A model generated the notes under the pieces. That model made no database searches. It was not told where the DNA came from and saw only the letters and a list, made by a program, of their open reading frames with translations. A DNA stretch of 64,000 bases from Mesostigma viride (taxonomy: Eukaryota; Streptophyta; Mesostigmatophyceae; Mesostigmatales; Mesostigmataceae), in the NCBI GenBank assembly GCA_009746045.1, contig RPFO01000167.1:787431-851430 (forward strand), written 5' to 3'. This document shows, piece by piece, positions 49,081-64,000 of the stretch (position 1 is the stretch's first letter; each line of letters starts with the position of its first letter). The position numbers were made by a program, and so were the translations under genes.

Positions 49081-49592
49081 GGAACATAACTCCGTTGGGA
49101 GTATATGTAGCACATAGCCCAGAGAAGGGGCATATATTGATGAGCCTATGATACATTCTAATCCCAGCCAGGTCGACACCGCCCTTGGTCTGGCAGGCCC
49201 CCAGCGGCTTGGCCAGCCAGGGCGACACATTCTGACCTGGCCTGGCCCCGAGGGCATTCCCAAAAGGGTAGGGAAACCTGTCACGAACTACATCCAGATG
49301 TTGCTGGACGACCTAGTGGTCCCAGCCCAGTTTGAGCACCGCATCCACTCTCTCTCCCGTCTTTGGACTGCCATGCAGGACAAGACGTGGTGGAAGAAGA
49401 TTGTCAAGGCTCACACGCCCGACCCTGTGGGCAAGCCCCCTCCCCCCAAGCGGAGGAGGCGTTTTGATGAGTAGTGTAGTTAGGATTTTCTAGACTAGAC
49501 AGCTTAGAGTTATTAGGATAGTTCGATCACGCGGCTTCCTCAACCCCATCCATCATGGAATATGTGCTACATGATCTCCCCACGGAGGCATG
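49081..49592. mobile_element. Head-to-head pair of LINE 3' ends with outward tails
   Basis: Left, the minus-oriented tail ACTCCGTTGGGAGTATATGT at 49090 with a very short body. Right, plus-strand ORF2 end from about 49160 (VDTALGLAGPQRLGQPGRHI to KPPPPKRRRRFDE), 3' sequence and the tail GTGCTACATGATCTCCCCAC near 49563. The junction is near 49150. Confidence 0.7.
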
Positions 49593-49765
49593 TTATAATT
49601 TAATTTTATTTTTTTTTAATACATTCTGAGCGACTTCCTGCAAGAGTGGGGAATGTAATGATTTCAAAAACTGCGATTTCAAAAACTGTTACAAAAACTG
49701 TGACTACGACCACTCGACCAGTGTGCATGCCAACAATGGCTACCCAACTAATCAATTAATTAAAC

Positions 49766-51533
49766 TCGTGCTCGCGTTGCATGGGGAGTCACGGAGCACC
49801 GGAGTGCTTTTAAAATTCAATCCCTGGATGTGCACAACAGGAAGAAAGGGCAGAGACCCCCTTTCTCCTTCATGCCAGAGGCATGCCACAGCAGCAATCG
49901 GACACGATAGACGATCCGGCAAGTTCTGTGGGTGCAATAAGACCCGTGTGAGCATATCATAACAAGGAGCGTGGGCAAGTACTAAGCTGATCATAGCCAG
50001 GACGTAGCATGCATGGCTGTACAAGGGCTAAGCTAAGGCTTGGCTGGTTGTGTACCGTGCGTTAGCGGTGCACGTGACTATGTAGGTATGGTGGCACAGC
50101 TAGGCGAACACTAGGCGGCATGGCTGATAGTGGCGGCAGTGACTACGTACCATGCAATGACTACTTGTAAGCTAGGCTATTCTAGCCCGCAGGGGGCCGG
50201 GTGTCCACATCTTGTGGTTGATCGTCAGGGCCCCTCCAGTACACCTTGGGCTTCTGGGGGTCCTGCTTGTGGCGGAGGTATTCAGGCCACAGGTCGCGTC
50301 GCTGCTGCTGCTGAGCGGGGGTCAGGTCGTCGTCCAGCATCCAGGTGCTCAAGGTCGTGCAACCTCTTGCGACGAGAAAGGAACCGCTGCTAATTGTCCT
50401 CAGGGGAGGGGAAGCCGTGAGCAGGACTGGTGGGGGAGCCGCCTTGTCCCGTGAGTGGGGAAGGCGGTGGCACCCGCGCAGTTCTACCTCACCTACCAGG
50501 CCCATGAGGGTAAGAAGCTGGTCCTTGAGCTCGTCGGCAATTAAGCGGGGTGGTTGACGTGACTCACCTGGCTTCCGGGGGAAGCGAAGCAGCACCACTC
50601 GGCATTCACGGCGAGCGTGGTCGGTGACCTCCTGTTGTTTTGCCTGGCGAAGGTCCTCAAGCTCCTGGAGTTTCGTAGGGATGGCGTCTGTGGTCGAGGC
50701 GGTCGCTGACCGCAGCAGGGAGTCCGCGTAGGAGTGCGGCGAGAGGCTAATATCTGCCGGTCGAGTGGGCTGGGCTGCGATGGTGGCCGTCTGCACTGCA
50801 ATCGCCGGGACCTGCGCAGCCAGGGCGTCGGTTTGCGCGGTGATGGATTCTAGCTTCTTAACGAGCAGGCTGCACTTGCCCTCCACCTGATTTAGGCGAG
50901 AGACAAGTGCAGCATGCGCCTCAGATGCCTGCGCCGCGGTCTACAGCGCCGTGAGCTGAGGTTGGAGCTTGTGGGCGACCTTGGCTTCCACATTTGAGAC
51001 CCGGGCCTCCACCGTGTTGAGCGTCGTGTTCAGCGAGCTAGGTCAGCTTCTCGACCACCCGAACGGCCATGCAGGTCACGTGCTCCTCCAGCACTGCTTG
51101 GATGTCATCCTTGCAGAGGGAGGGAGCCGAGGTGGCTGTCGGCTGCGCAGACCGGGCTGGGTTGCGGAGCTTAGCGACGAGGTCGCGTTCAGTGGCGACC
51201 CAAACGCTGCTAAATGCTGCAATCGCGCATGTCGGCTGCGTGTACACATGCATGGCGATGATGCATGCATGCCGGTGAACCAATCAGCGTCAGTGACGGA
51301 ATCCTAAGGTAAGATCTCTCCATATCTAGCTTGACCCAACGGGTGCATTTATATGTAGCTTGACCCAACGCGTGCATTTATTCATCAATCTATAGATAGT
51401 GTTAGAATGCTGTTAGATAGATGTAGTATGTAGCCGATGTAGATAGATTAGACCGGTAGGACTGTTTGCACCCATCCATCCATCCATCGGGGTTAATGCT
51501 CCGTGACTCCCCAACGGGAGCACGAGTCTAATT
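49766..51533. mobile_element. LINE pair: minus-strand ORF1 copy and plus-strand tail
   Basis: The left tail CTCGTGCTCGCGTTGCATGG starts at 49765. A minus-strand ORF1 follows (50182-50886), with ECRVVLLRFPRKPGESRQPP, DDDLTPAQQQQRRDLWPEYL and KVYWRG. The right end is a plus-oriented tail, GCTCCGTGACTCCCCAACGG, near 51508. Like the unit at 31.2-33.7 kb, both outer ends are tails. ORF1 is shifted at its end and no ORF2 is present. Confidence 0.65.
50182..50950 (-). pseudogene. LINE ORF1 remnant
   Basis: The coding stretch has an N-terminal helical part (LLVKKLESITAQTDALAAQV), then HARRECRVVLLRFPRKPGES (RRM-like) and the closing DLWPEYLRHKQDPQKPKVYW. The C-terminal end is frame-shifted compared with the plus-strand copy at 33.2 kb. 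It is an RNA-binding LINE protein by family. Confidence 0.7.
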
Positions 51534-52341
51534 AATATGAAAGTATGTTATCAAAGAGACAACCAGCGCAGGCCAGAAAGTATATATGAAAGTATGTTAT
51601 GATAGTGTACATAACAAATCCACAAGACATGCATGCAGTCTGGCATGCAGAATCAACAAAAGCCAAACTTTAACACAACACTGGTTGTAACAACCTTACA
51701 CAAGGTGTAACAACTGGAGTCATCGATCGTTGGTTGTTACAGTTTTGATGGTTCAAGATTGTATGTGCGCATAGAGATGTCGTACTGACCGAGTACCTCA
51801 GTTTCCATCGCACATCCCTCGCTACCGCGCTGCTTGTTTCAATCCGACATGAGTGCTTGTCCAAGTAATAATGACAGGAGTTGAAATTAGAATATTGGAA
51901 ATGGAACAGACAAACTAATTTGGAAGTACTTAGACTATGATGTGCCTTTTCCTAAACTAAGGCTCATGGGTGCGGGTAAGGCACTGTTTCGACAGCCTTG
52001 CTGTCATTCCTCGTTTGGGGGTAATGAAGTGGGTACTTTCCCACACATCGATCCGTTTATTTCTGCACTTGCTGGCATGTATCAACCAGCGCATGAGACA
52101 ACCAGCGCATGGCAAATGGGCATGTATGCATAAAGTGGGTACTGGCCCGGCATGAAACAAACGCTTCTCTGAAGGCAGCCAATCGCAACGTGATCTGACA
52201 AAAGCCAAGCAAAACAGAGCGCGCTACATTGTGCGAAAGGACCGCTTATAAATAAAGGGATACCGTGTCCCTTAAAATGCAGACCCCAGGTCTATGATCC
52301 AGGAGTTATTTGCAGCGAGTTGATTGTTTTGTTGGTAAGTT
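51534..52341. other. Intergenic DNA
   Basis: It contains a short direct repeat (ATGAAAGTATGTTAT at about 51537 and 51588) and repeated CAACCAGCGCATG. No gene is supported. It is the 3' flank of the lumen-protein gene on the minus strand. Confidence 0.35.
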
Positions 52342-56116
<3,775 letters not shown>

Positions 56117-57773
56117 TCTTTAGTTACCACGCCGCTGAGGGAAATGGCTGCAACTAGCAAGGGCGCGGGAGGTTGTGGGTGCGGACGCATCCGGGCTAGA
56201 GTTTATCCTCAATGGCGCGGGTTTCACCAACAATGCACGATAGCCACGTCGGCAGGGAATAGTCAGTGGGGACGTGGCCAAATCAGCCGGTGCAGGCGAC
56301 CCCTTCGCTGCGCCGCGCCGAATTGGGGAAAATCAACGCGGTCGCGAGCCGTCGTCAGGCTGATGGGCTGATTCTAAAGTTATGAGCATCTCCAACGCTT
56401 GAAGTTTCCGGGTAAATGGGTATTTTTATTAACCAATAGGAATATCGTTAGGTGAAGAGGTACCACGTATCGACCAACACAAACCCTAAAAAAAAAAAAA
56501 AAGTCAACTACAAACCCTAAAAAGCCAATGGTAAAGCACCCTTTTGAAGTAGAATTCAGCATTTTTTTTTTCGGGGACATGGGTATATTTTTTCTGGCGG
56601 AGCCAATTTTCGGAAGAACCGTTAGGTTCGCCAGAATTGGCGAAGCTTATAAGGCCGTACACGTGAGAAAACATAGGAATAGGGGATGAAAATCCGACAA
56701 TCCATCCATCCATCCATCCATCCATCCATCCATCCACCGAATTTGTCCCGAATTTGCAAGCAGAAGGGTGAGGTTCTTCCGAAAATTGGCTCCGCCGTAG
56801 AGTTTCAACGGGCAAGTTGCAAACACGCACGTTACTTGATATTAGCCAATTATGGACCAAAGAGGTGAGAGGGGAAGTGAGTTCAGCATATTTCCGGTGA
56901 AATGGGTGTTAGTTTATTTCCATATAACAGTTAAGGTGACCCAGGTATGCCAAAAATAGCCTGAAATGCCTAGTTTTGCCTAAATTGGGGTGCCCGCATT
57001 AATAAGGCGCGCCCTGCGACCAAGGTAGCCATTGTACTGTAGATATATATATGAGAGGGGAAATGAGTTCAGCATATTCGTTAACCCCCCCCCCCTTGTT
57101 CAGTGGCCTGGCAGGGTCAAGTGTCAAGTCTTGATTGTGTAAGGTGTACTGTACACTGTACACCCCCAGCCCCACGTTTCAGATTCCCGTGTTTAAGATT
57201 ATGAGACCCTGGTTTGGACCTCTACTAGTACTATAATGAATTATAAACAAGTATTATCGAATCACATTAGTAAGGTACTTTCTGATCGTGAGCCCTGGAT
57301 TGGTCGGACCCCAATCTTAAACGTGGGTGGAGGGGTGTATGCAACCAGGCCAGGTTTGCTGTTCGCTGTCACCGGAGCCCTTTCAGCATCAGCCATCAAG
57401 CCAGCGTGTACACTACAGTACGCACAGCCTTGAGCCTGCACGATCTTCGGCACACAAGGCCATCAGCTAGGCACTCCATCACGTGCTGCGCGGCCTGGCG
57501 GACCTGCACGTGATGCCAGCGTGATGCGCTAGCTCGCCCCACTCGTGACATTGCTAGCTCGATTGCTGCTTATGTTGCAACATAATGAGACACATCTATT
57601 GGTGTCTAATTCGCTGAGGCCTTAGGAGCCAGGGCAGGCGATCTACGATTGGCTTAATGGCCTTTAAATAGCATTTCCAGTCTCTGCTCGCCCCACAAGC
57701 GCCTACTTGTCGTGGACGGCGAGGCCCTACAGAGTCGCTTTGACTTCCGTGTTGCCGTAATCCCCAGAACGCC
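56117..57773. other. Intergenic DNA with diverged repeats
   Basis: It separates divergent genes and should hold both promoters. GGCGGAGCCAATTTTCGGAA near 56597 recurs inverted near 56780, and GGGGAARTGAGTTCAGCATA occurs at about 56871 and 57057. A (CCAT)n run lies at 56698-56735. These suggest decayed MITE-like repeats. No gene is supported. Confidence 0.45.
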
Positions 57774-58504
57774 ATGTTGCGTGTCATGTACGCGGCACGA
57801 CGCCGCAGTGCCCCTTGGCGTTTTGACGTTGCAGCATTAAACTTTGTGGAGCGAAGTGACCGGACTGCTACGCCGGTTAACGACACATGGGCACCTGGCA
57901 GTAGCTCCACGAAGACACCTTGTTATGCTCAAAGGGACAGGCGGGAGAGCATATGGGAACGAGATTCAACGTCTGCGCTTCCCTTTGGGTTAGCTCTCCT
58001 TTCACCTGCTCGCCAGTCTTCCCTCCACCCCTGCCAGTTTACCACGCATGCCGAAGATAACGATAATAAGGCTCACGACCTTGGATTGCGTCGGGAGCCG
58101 TGGGACGCTCCCACGTCGCCTTCCGCGGCTGACGGTTCGGCTCCCATCGACGCGCAGACCCGTCGTTCCCGGCATTTCGACGCGCGTTCTCTGTATGGAA
58201 CCATCCCAGCTGGCGCCGCTTCCCCGAAGGTGGGGAGGGGGCAAGACGACCCCCGTGCGAACCTCTCGGGCGGCGCAGCGTCAAACGCAAGATCTTACAG
58301 CGGCACACCCGGCACTGCTAGTGACCAAGCCGAGGAGAAACCAGACAAGTCTGCTACGCTAGACAAGGCAGCTACGCCAGACAAGTCGGCCACGCCAACT
58401 GGACCGGCCTCCAGCTGGGTGGTGCGCAAGGTCGACCCTTACCTGCGGCTGGCGAGGGCGTACAACCCTGCAGGATCCTGGCTGCTCTTCTGGCCATGCG
58501 CCTG
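57774..58504 (+). CDS. COQ2: COQ2 exon 1
   Basis: ATG 57774 begins MLRVMYAARRRSAPWRF, basic and amphipathic as in mitochondrial presequences. The next 170 residues are low-complexity with DKSATLDKAATPDKSATP repeats just before the conserved core. An in-frame ATG at 57786 is an alternative start. It ends in TG before GTACGT. Confidence 0.7.
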
Positions 58505-61230
58505 GTACGTGGGCCTCTCCCGCTGGTGGGGTTGGCAGTGCAAGCTGCGTTCATAGTGTGCTTTCAACTGACAACGGCGTGGTCAGTTTCTGTTTTCCAG
58601 CAGTCGATGGGATGTCGCGCTAGGTGCCAGCATTCGAACGTCCTTGGGGGCCCAGTTACTAGAATTCTTTAAAGGGTCATTTGTGAACGTCCTTGGCTCC
58701 CGTGGGGGGGCTGCCACGTCGTATCTAGCAGTTTTTGTGCTCCAAGGGCTGATCCGGCCGACTGAACCGCCTTCATGCTCGGACGAGCGGCCACTTCTAC
58801 ATGAAACATGCGTACCCTTGTTTTTCTTGCATTATGACATGAACAACTTCCACCACACCAACTCCGTAGCGTGTGGCTTCATGAGCTCCATAGCGTGTGG
58901 CTTCATGAGCTCCATAGCGTGTGGCTTCATGAGCTCCATAGGGTTGTTTTCATGAGCTCCATAGGGTTTGTTTTCATGAGCTCCATAGCGTGTGGCTTCA
59001 TGAGCTCCATAGGGTTTGTGTTCATGAGCTCCATAGGGTTTGTTTTAATGAGCTCCATAGGGTGTGTGTTCATGAGCTCCATAGCGTGTGGCTTCATGAG
59101 CTCCATCGGGTGTGTGTTCATGAGCTCCATAGCGTGTGGCTTCATGAGCTCCATAGCGTGTGGCTTCATGAGCTCCATACTTGGATTCTGGCCATGTGGT
59201 ACCGCACGCATCTCTGCACTCCCAGGTCGATCACCCTGGCGGCGCCAGCTGGCGAGATCCCGGACCTCCACCTCATCGCACTGTTTGGAGCGGGGGCGGT
59301 GCTGCTGCGCAGCGCAGGGTGCATCATCAACGACATGTGGGACCGGGATATTGATAGCCAGGTGGGTGGCTGGGCGGGCGGGCGGGCGGGCGGGCGGGCG
59401 GCGGGCGGGCGGGCGGGCGGGCGGCGCGGGCGGGCGGCGGGCGGCGGGCGGGCGGGCGCGGGCGGGCGGGCGGGCGGGCGGGCGGGGTTGGGAAAGGGAG
59501 GGTTGGGGAAAGGGGTGGGTATATGTGTGTGTGGGGGGGGTGAGGGTTTGGGGGGGCGGGGGAAGGTGGTGGTATGGGTGCAGGAAGGGGAGGGTGAATG
59601 GGCGCGTGATCAGGTAGGTATGGTAGATTCCAAACTCTCAGTGCTTTGTTTGCTGTGGGGAGATTAGGGGAAAAGGCGGAAACTACACACGCATGCACAG
59701 AGTAGAGGTAGATGGAATCGCTTTGCGTTACCTGAGGCTTGACGAGAGCGTTCGTGCCGACACTTGGGGTGGGCGACTCTTTCTGGCATCCGCCTGTGCT
59801 CGGAAGCTCATCTGGCACCCTGTCACGTGCTTGGCTCTCCGTCTACCCTGGCCCCTTTTTCTGACCCACCCATCTGTTCATGGGAGACACTGTGCCCATA
59901 TTGTGGTTCATGCCCGTGATTTTTTCCTCACCCTGCTGGCTCAGCCATGCATCTACAAGCATTAAGTTAAAGCACGGTTATAGTAGTCATGCGCATTTGT
60001 GTGCTCTTACAGTCATTCACGCCTTATGTGGGTTCACTGGATAATAGGGAGTCAACCCAACCCAAGGCATGAACCCAATTCAAGGCGTGAATGGTTGTAC
60101 TTAGTTGTACAATTTTGAACTAAAGATACTAAAACATATTAATCTGAAGTACCGTAGTGGCCCTTATATGTGTACGCTTAATTATCGTACTAAGAGTTTT
60201 TGGAATTTTTTGTTACGTGTACGTAAACTTTTGGGATTTTTTCAACAGTACGCAGGTCTAATGTCAGGGTATATTCTGGAGGGTCCTATACGGCAGGTAG
60301 ACCCTCTGGGGGGCCCTAATATGTATACTATATGACTATCTGAAGGAGATTTCTTGGGTTGTACGAGGCTGGAAGAGGGGTTTTGGGGGGGCATGTACAA
60401 GGGCGATTCGTACATAATTATGGGTACTGATATAAGGGCCACTACGGTACTATTGAGGGCGATTCATACATAATTATGGGTACTGATATAAGGGCCACTA
60501 CGGTACTATTGAGGGCGATTCGTACATAATTATGGGTACTGATGTAAGGGCCACTACGGTAGTTTGAACTAAGGATGCCGAAATCCTAAGCGACCCAACT
60601 TAAGGCGTGAACCCAACTAAAGCAAACCCAACTTAATGCATGATTGACTGTACTCAATGATACGCTGTGAGGCATAACATTCGGTAACATGTGTGTTGAG
60701 TAACAGCATCACATTCAGTATCATGGCATGCAGTAGCAGAGCACGCAGTAGCAGAGCATGCAGTAGCAGAGCATGCAGTAGCAGAGCATGCAGTAGCAGA
60801 GCATGCAGTAGCAGAGCACGCTGTAGCAGAGCATGCTGTAGCAGAGCATGCTGTAGCACACCTAAGATATGCGGTGAGGCATAACATTCGGTAACATGCG
60901 GTGCCTACAACATGCGGTAAGGCATGTTTAAGTTAGCATGAGAGAAATTCAGAGAGCAAACACTTCACCGATCCCGCCGATTGGTTATTATATTGATTTG
61001 ATCCATATTAAAGGAATACTGATTTGCTGCATGCACATCACGCATGGCACAAGAAGTACGTGGAAGGGCACGCACATCCATCCCAAGAAAGAAGGCAGAT
61101 GCATCCAACAACCGGGGGGGCGGTTCCTGGGTTCCCCATTCTGCTGATGCATAAATACTTTGAGATGACGAGAGGGTGGCAAGTTTGTCAGCAAAGCAAC
61201 AGCCATCTTTGTGCAACAATCTACACACGT

Positions 61231-61298
<68 letters not shown>

Positions 61299-64000
61299 TC
61301 TCTGACACAAACAAAGATAACACACAGATCACACGCGCACATGGCATACACACAAGGGTGCATCCCACTGTAGCAGAGCAATTGCTTTTGCTTCCCCCCA
61401 ACGATCATGAACGGATAGCCCCCAACGATCATGAACGGATAGCCCCCAACGATCATGAACGGATAGCCCCCAACGATCATGAACGGATAGCCCCCAACGA
61501 TCATGAACGGATAGCCCCCAACGATCATGAACGGATAGCCCCCAACGATCATGAACGGATAGCCCCCAACGATCATGAAGTGATAGCCCCCAGCGATCAT
61601 GAACGGATCGCCCCCAACGATCATGAACGGATAGCCCCCAACGATCATGAAGTGATAGCCCCCAACGATCATGAACGGATAGCCCCCAACGATCATGAAC
61701 GGATAGCCCCCAACGATCATGAACGGATAGCCCCCAACGATCATGAACGGATAGACCCCAACGATCATGAACGGATAGCCCCAACGATCATGAACGGATA
61801 GCCCCCAACGATCATGAACGGATAGCCCCCAACGATCATGAACGGATAGCCCCCAACGATCATGAACGGATAGCCCCCAACGATCATGATCGGATAGCCC
61901 CCAACGATCATGAACGGATAGCCCCCAACGATCATGAACTGATAGCCCCCAACGATCATGAACGGATAGCCCCCAACGATCATGAACGGATAGCCCCCAA
62001 CGATCATGAACGGATAGCCCCCAACGATCATGAACGGATAGCCCCCAACGATCATGAACGGATAGCCCCCAGCGATCATGAAGTGATAGCCCCCAACGAT
62101 CATGAACGGATAGCCCCCAACGATCATGAACGGATAGCCCCCAACGATCATGAAGTGATAGCCCCCAGCGATCATGAACGGATAGCCCCCAACGATCATG
62201 AACGGATAGACCCCAACGATCATGAATGGATAGCCCCCAACGATCATGAACGGATAGCCCCCAACGATCATGAACGGATAGTTTCAACTTTTTCAGCTGC
62301 TATAAACTTGCTGGCCAAAAGTACGTACCAGAAGCTGATGAGATGTCAACGATTGTCTTCCATAAATTTTCGTGATAACCGGACCACCACCGCCGCCACA
62401 CCCACACCCACGGGCGTGCCCCAGGTGGAGCGCACCAAGACTCGCCCGCTGGCCAGCGGCGAGCTGACCATGTGGCAGGCGACCGTGTTTCTGGGCGGCA
62501 TCCTAACTGCGGGGCTGGGCATCTTGCTGCAGCTGAACACGTACAGGTGTGTTTGGGGGAGGGGAGGGAGGGGGATGGCGTGGGCCAGTGAAAGGATGTA
62601 GTATAATAAGGCGATAGGGCGGTAGGGTGATAAGGTGATAGATGATGGGGAAACAGGGCGATAGGGCGGTAGGCCACCCTAGTAGGCCGGGCAATGGGGT
62701 GGGTGATCTTGCTGCGGTTCAGTTGCCTCTTCCTCTGGGTCAGCGATGTTGTCGCGAGCGTCGCCACCAAAAGCTGCTCTCACTGCTTATTTGCACGTAG
62801 TCTGCACACCCTCCGCGTGGCTCGTAGCTTGCCCACGTGGCATGCGCATGGTGAACTCTTTGGGGGGATTAGCGGGCGTATGGCCTTTGCTCTACCACAC
62901 ACGTCACACCCATAGAAAAACGGGAAGCTGGCCACAGTTAAGGGTTGCCACAGTTAGGGGCAGCCTTGCGAAGGAATCGTGTCACACTGTCATCGAACGG
63001 TCTCAGTGCGTGATGATGTCTTCCTGGTGTGGCCTTCGTGTGCGCAATGTGATGATGCTAGCGCGCATTCTACACATGCATGCATGCATGCATTCATGCA
63101 TGACCCTGTGCACTTCTTTCCCTTGATGGGCGCCTCCTTGACCCCCTTGCTTTGGCCTCAAACCCCCGCCAACCTTCTCCCCCCCCTGACGTTTGTAAGC
63201 TTGGCCAATCCAACCGTTTCGGAAGTGGCTGCCTTTCCAAGCAGTTAAGTATGGCACCCCTTGGTCACTGGACCGGTCACTGTGACCCGTTGGTGGTTGC
63301 CTTGCCAAGCTAAAGAATGGCACCCCTTGGTCACTGGACCGGTCACTGTGACCCGTTGGTGGTTGCCTTGCCAAGCTAAAGAATGGCACCCCTTGGTCAC
63401 TGGACCGGTCACTGTGACCCTTTGGTGGTTGCCTTGCCAAGCTAAAGAATGCTACCACCAGCTAAATAAAGCTTTTTTTTTGTTTCTTGCCGTACTGTTT
63501 TCTTCCATCGCGCCCTTTTCGCAGCATCCTGCTGGGCGCTTCCTCGCTACTGCTAGTCGTCACCTACCCACTGATGAAGCGCGTCACCTTCTGGGTAGGT
63601 TCTTTCTGTTCTGGCAACCACGAGCTTGCGGGAGCTTGCCTTCCTCGCACACGGCACCGCCGCGCACACGCTGGTTGCTAGCACACGCTGCACACCCTAG
63701 CACGCGCTGCACACCCTAGCACACACTTAGCACACTCTGGTTGCTAGCACACACTGGTTGCTAGCACACGCTGCCCACCCTAGCACGCGGCACTGGGAGT
63801 CTGCTGTGTTCCGCCCGACTCAAGCGGTTTCTTTAAAGCGAACGCTTATGGATCTTTTCCACCCCTCCATCCCCTCTTCTCCTCTTCTCCTCTTCGTGCC
63901 CTTGCCCCCTTGTCCCCTCCTCACCCCATTGCCCCTCATCTCCTTGGCCCCTTGTTTCCCTCCCCCTCCCTCTGTCACCCCAGCCGCAAGCCTACCTGGG
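57774..64000 (+). CDS. COQ2: COQ2-type 4-hydroxybenzoate polyprenyltransferase (UbiA family), 3' end beyond window
   Basis: Exons: 57774-58504, 59226-59361, 62425-62546, 63525-63594 and 63984 onward, with GT-AG borders and matching phases (2, 0, 2, 0). The core reads SWVVRKVDPYLRLARAYNPA, GSWLLFWPCAW, SITLAAPAGEIPDLHLIALF, GCIINDMWDRDIDSQ (the Asp-rich prenyl-diphosphate motif NDxxDxxxD), VERTKTRPLASGELT and ILLGASSLLLVVTYPLMKRV: the order in UbiA/COQ2 membrane enzymes. It attaches a polyprenyl tail to 4-hydroxybenzoate in ubiquinone synthesis, in the mitochondrial inner membrane. The long N-terminus, Arg/Ser-rich, is likely a mitochondrial presequence plus a loop. The second Asp motif lies beyond the edge. 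Confidence 0.85.
58866..59180. repeat. 24-bp minisatellite in COQ2 intron 1
   Basis: The unit GTGTGGCTTCATGAGCTCCA plus TAGC occurs about 13 times; the array ends about 46 bp before the exon 2 acceptor. Confidence 0.95.
59226..59361 (+). CDS. COQ2: COQ2 exon 2 with Asp-rich motif
   Basis: Codes SITLAAPAGEIPDLHLIALF, GAGAVLLRSAGCIINDMW and DRDIDSQ. INDMWDRDID binds the Mg-diphosphate of the prenyl donor in the UbiA family. Acceptor TCCCAG, donor GTGGGT. Confidence 0.85.
59366..59490. repeat. (GGGC)n tract in COQ2 intron 2
   Basis: GGGC repeats with GGCGC interruptions directly after the donor, followed by G-rich sequence to about 59620. It is capable of G-quadruplexes on the transcript. Confidence 0.9.
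60150..60561. mobile_element. MITE with TACCGTAGTGGCCCTTA ends
   Basis: TACCGTAGTGGCCCTTA at 60150 is inverted perfectly at the right end near 60545-60561. The interior ends with about two and a half copies of a 62-bp unit (GGGCGATTCGTACATAATTA), each carrying the TIR motif. TA at both ends fits a Tc1/mariner-type duplication, but this is not certain. Confidence 0.6.
60722..60862. repeat. 15-bp minisatellite AGCAGAGCATGCAGT
   Basis: About nine units. The flanks carry GGTGAGGCATAACATTCGGT twice (near 60668 and 60874), which brackets the array. Confidence 0.9.
61226..61302. repeat. (CT)n microsatellite
   Basis: About 38 CT units in COQ2 intron 2. Confidence 0.97.
61394..62281. repeat. 24-bp satellite CCCCCAACGATCATGAACGGATAG, about 37 units
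   Basis: A very regular array filling 0.9 kb of COQ2 intron 2, about 140 bp before the exon 3 acceptor. Variants (AAGTGATAG, AGCGATCATG) recur in the same order, showing block duplications. As 24 is a multiple of three, all six frames stay open, giving spurious proteins. Confidence 0.97.
62425..62546 (+). CDS. COQ2: COQ2 exon 3
   Basis: Codes VERTKTRPLASGELTMWQAT and VFLGGILTAGLGILLQLNTY, the conserved R-x-RPLASG loop and the next membrane helix. Acceptor GCCCCAG, donor GTGTGT, phase 2. Confidence 0.85.
63251..63450. repeat. 66-bp tandem repeat, three copies
   Basis: Units begin ATGGCACCCCTTGGTCACTG at 63251, 63317 and 63383. They lie in intron 3, just before exon 4. Confidence 0.95.
63525..63594 (+). 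CDS. COQ2: COQ2 exon 4
   Basis: Codes ILLGASSLLLVVTYPLMKRV and TFW, a membrane helix conserved in COQ2. Acceptor TTTTCGCAG, donor GTAGGT. Confidence 0.85.
63984..64000 (+). CDS. COQ2: COQ2 exon 5, start only
   Basis: After the acceptor CACCCCAG the frame reads PQAYL, matching the WPQ-x-x-LG segment that follows the previous helix in COQ2 proteins. Cut by the window edge. Confidence 0.7.

Noticed and set aside
60965-62287. 440-residue and other repeat proteins (PNDHERIA, HDRWGLSV and PFMIVGGY types)
   Set aside because: The 24-bp satellite is a multiple of three, so frames on both strands stay open; the array lies inside a COQ2 intron.
61800-64000. tRNA or rRNA genes anywhere in the window
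   Set aside because: No cloverleaf with the T-arm consensus or rRNA core sequence was recognised by eye; a covariance-model scan would settle it.

Overview
The window looks like nuclear DNA of a photosynthetic eukaryote, most likely a green alga. Two of the three host genes I could reconstruct support this. One is an intron-rich gene for a thylakoid-lumen pentapeptide-repeat protein with a plastid targeting sequence (52.3-56.1 kb, minus). The other is a COQ2-type 4-hydroxybenzoate polyprenyltransferase (57.8 kb to the right edge, plus). Introns use GT-AG borders and exon phases add up. Species cannot be named from this sequence alone.

Layout. (1) 1-16.5 kb: a compact, GC-rich, intron-poor block of about 14 genes on both strands, unlike the rest. 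It carries a KilA-N protein fused to a PD-(D/E)XK nuclease, three relatives of one family sharing VTPDGKISVIDVI, a fibre-like protein with a LamG-like end, small Cys/His peptides and two tandem charged paralogues. I read it as part of an endogenous large-DNA-virus-like element, partly decayed. No capsid, polymerase or packaging gene is visible, so this is inference. (2) 16.6-20 kb: a (CAA)n tract, then host non-coding DNA with a TTAA-flanked, piggyBac-like non-autonomous element. (3) 20-30.4 kb: a five-exon host gene encoding an MBL-fold hydrolase, a degenerate response-regulator receiver and a GAF domain. Its first intron holds a fragment of Rickettsiales-like bacterial DNA (three insertion-sequence pieces and a piece of ychF), a hAT-type MITE and long satellites. 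(4) 30.4-51.6 kb: a transposon graveyard. It contains many L1-like LINE pieces, often paired head-to-head with tails outward and bordered by (TTAA)n; a split HUH Rep gene; two elements with the split direct repeats of the DIRS order (one with a reverse transcriptase, one without coding capacity); and nested MITEs. (5) 51.6-64 kb: the two recognisable metabolic/plastid genes, whose introns are packed with tandem repeats.

How things fit together. Host genes are few and stretched by introns that collect satellites and mobile DNA. The mobile elements are nested in readable order: the non-coding DIRS-like element sits in the Rep gene and itself carries a MITE, and the DIRS-like element with a reverse transcriptase carries a hAT MITE. 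The paired repeats of both DIRS-like elements are almost identical, so those insertions are recent. No rRNA, tRNA or CRISPR array was recognised. Spliced-gene coordinates are my own readings from splice signals and phase and have not been checked against transcripts.
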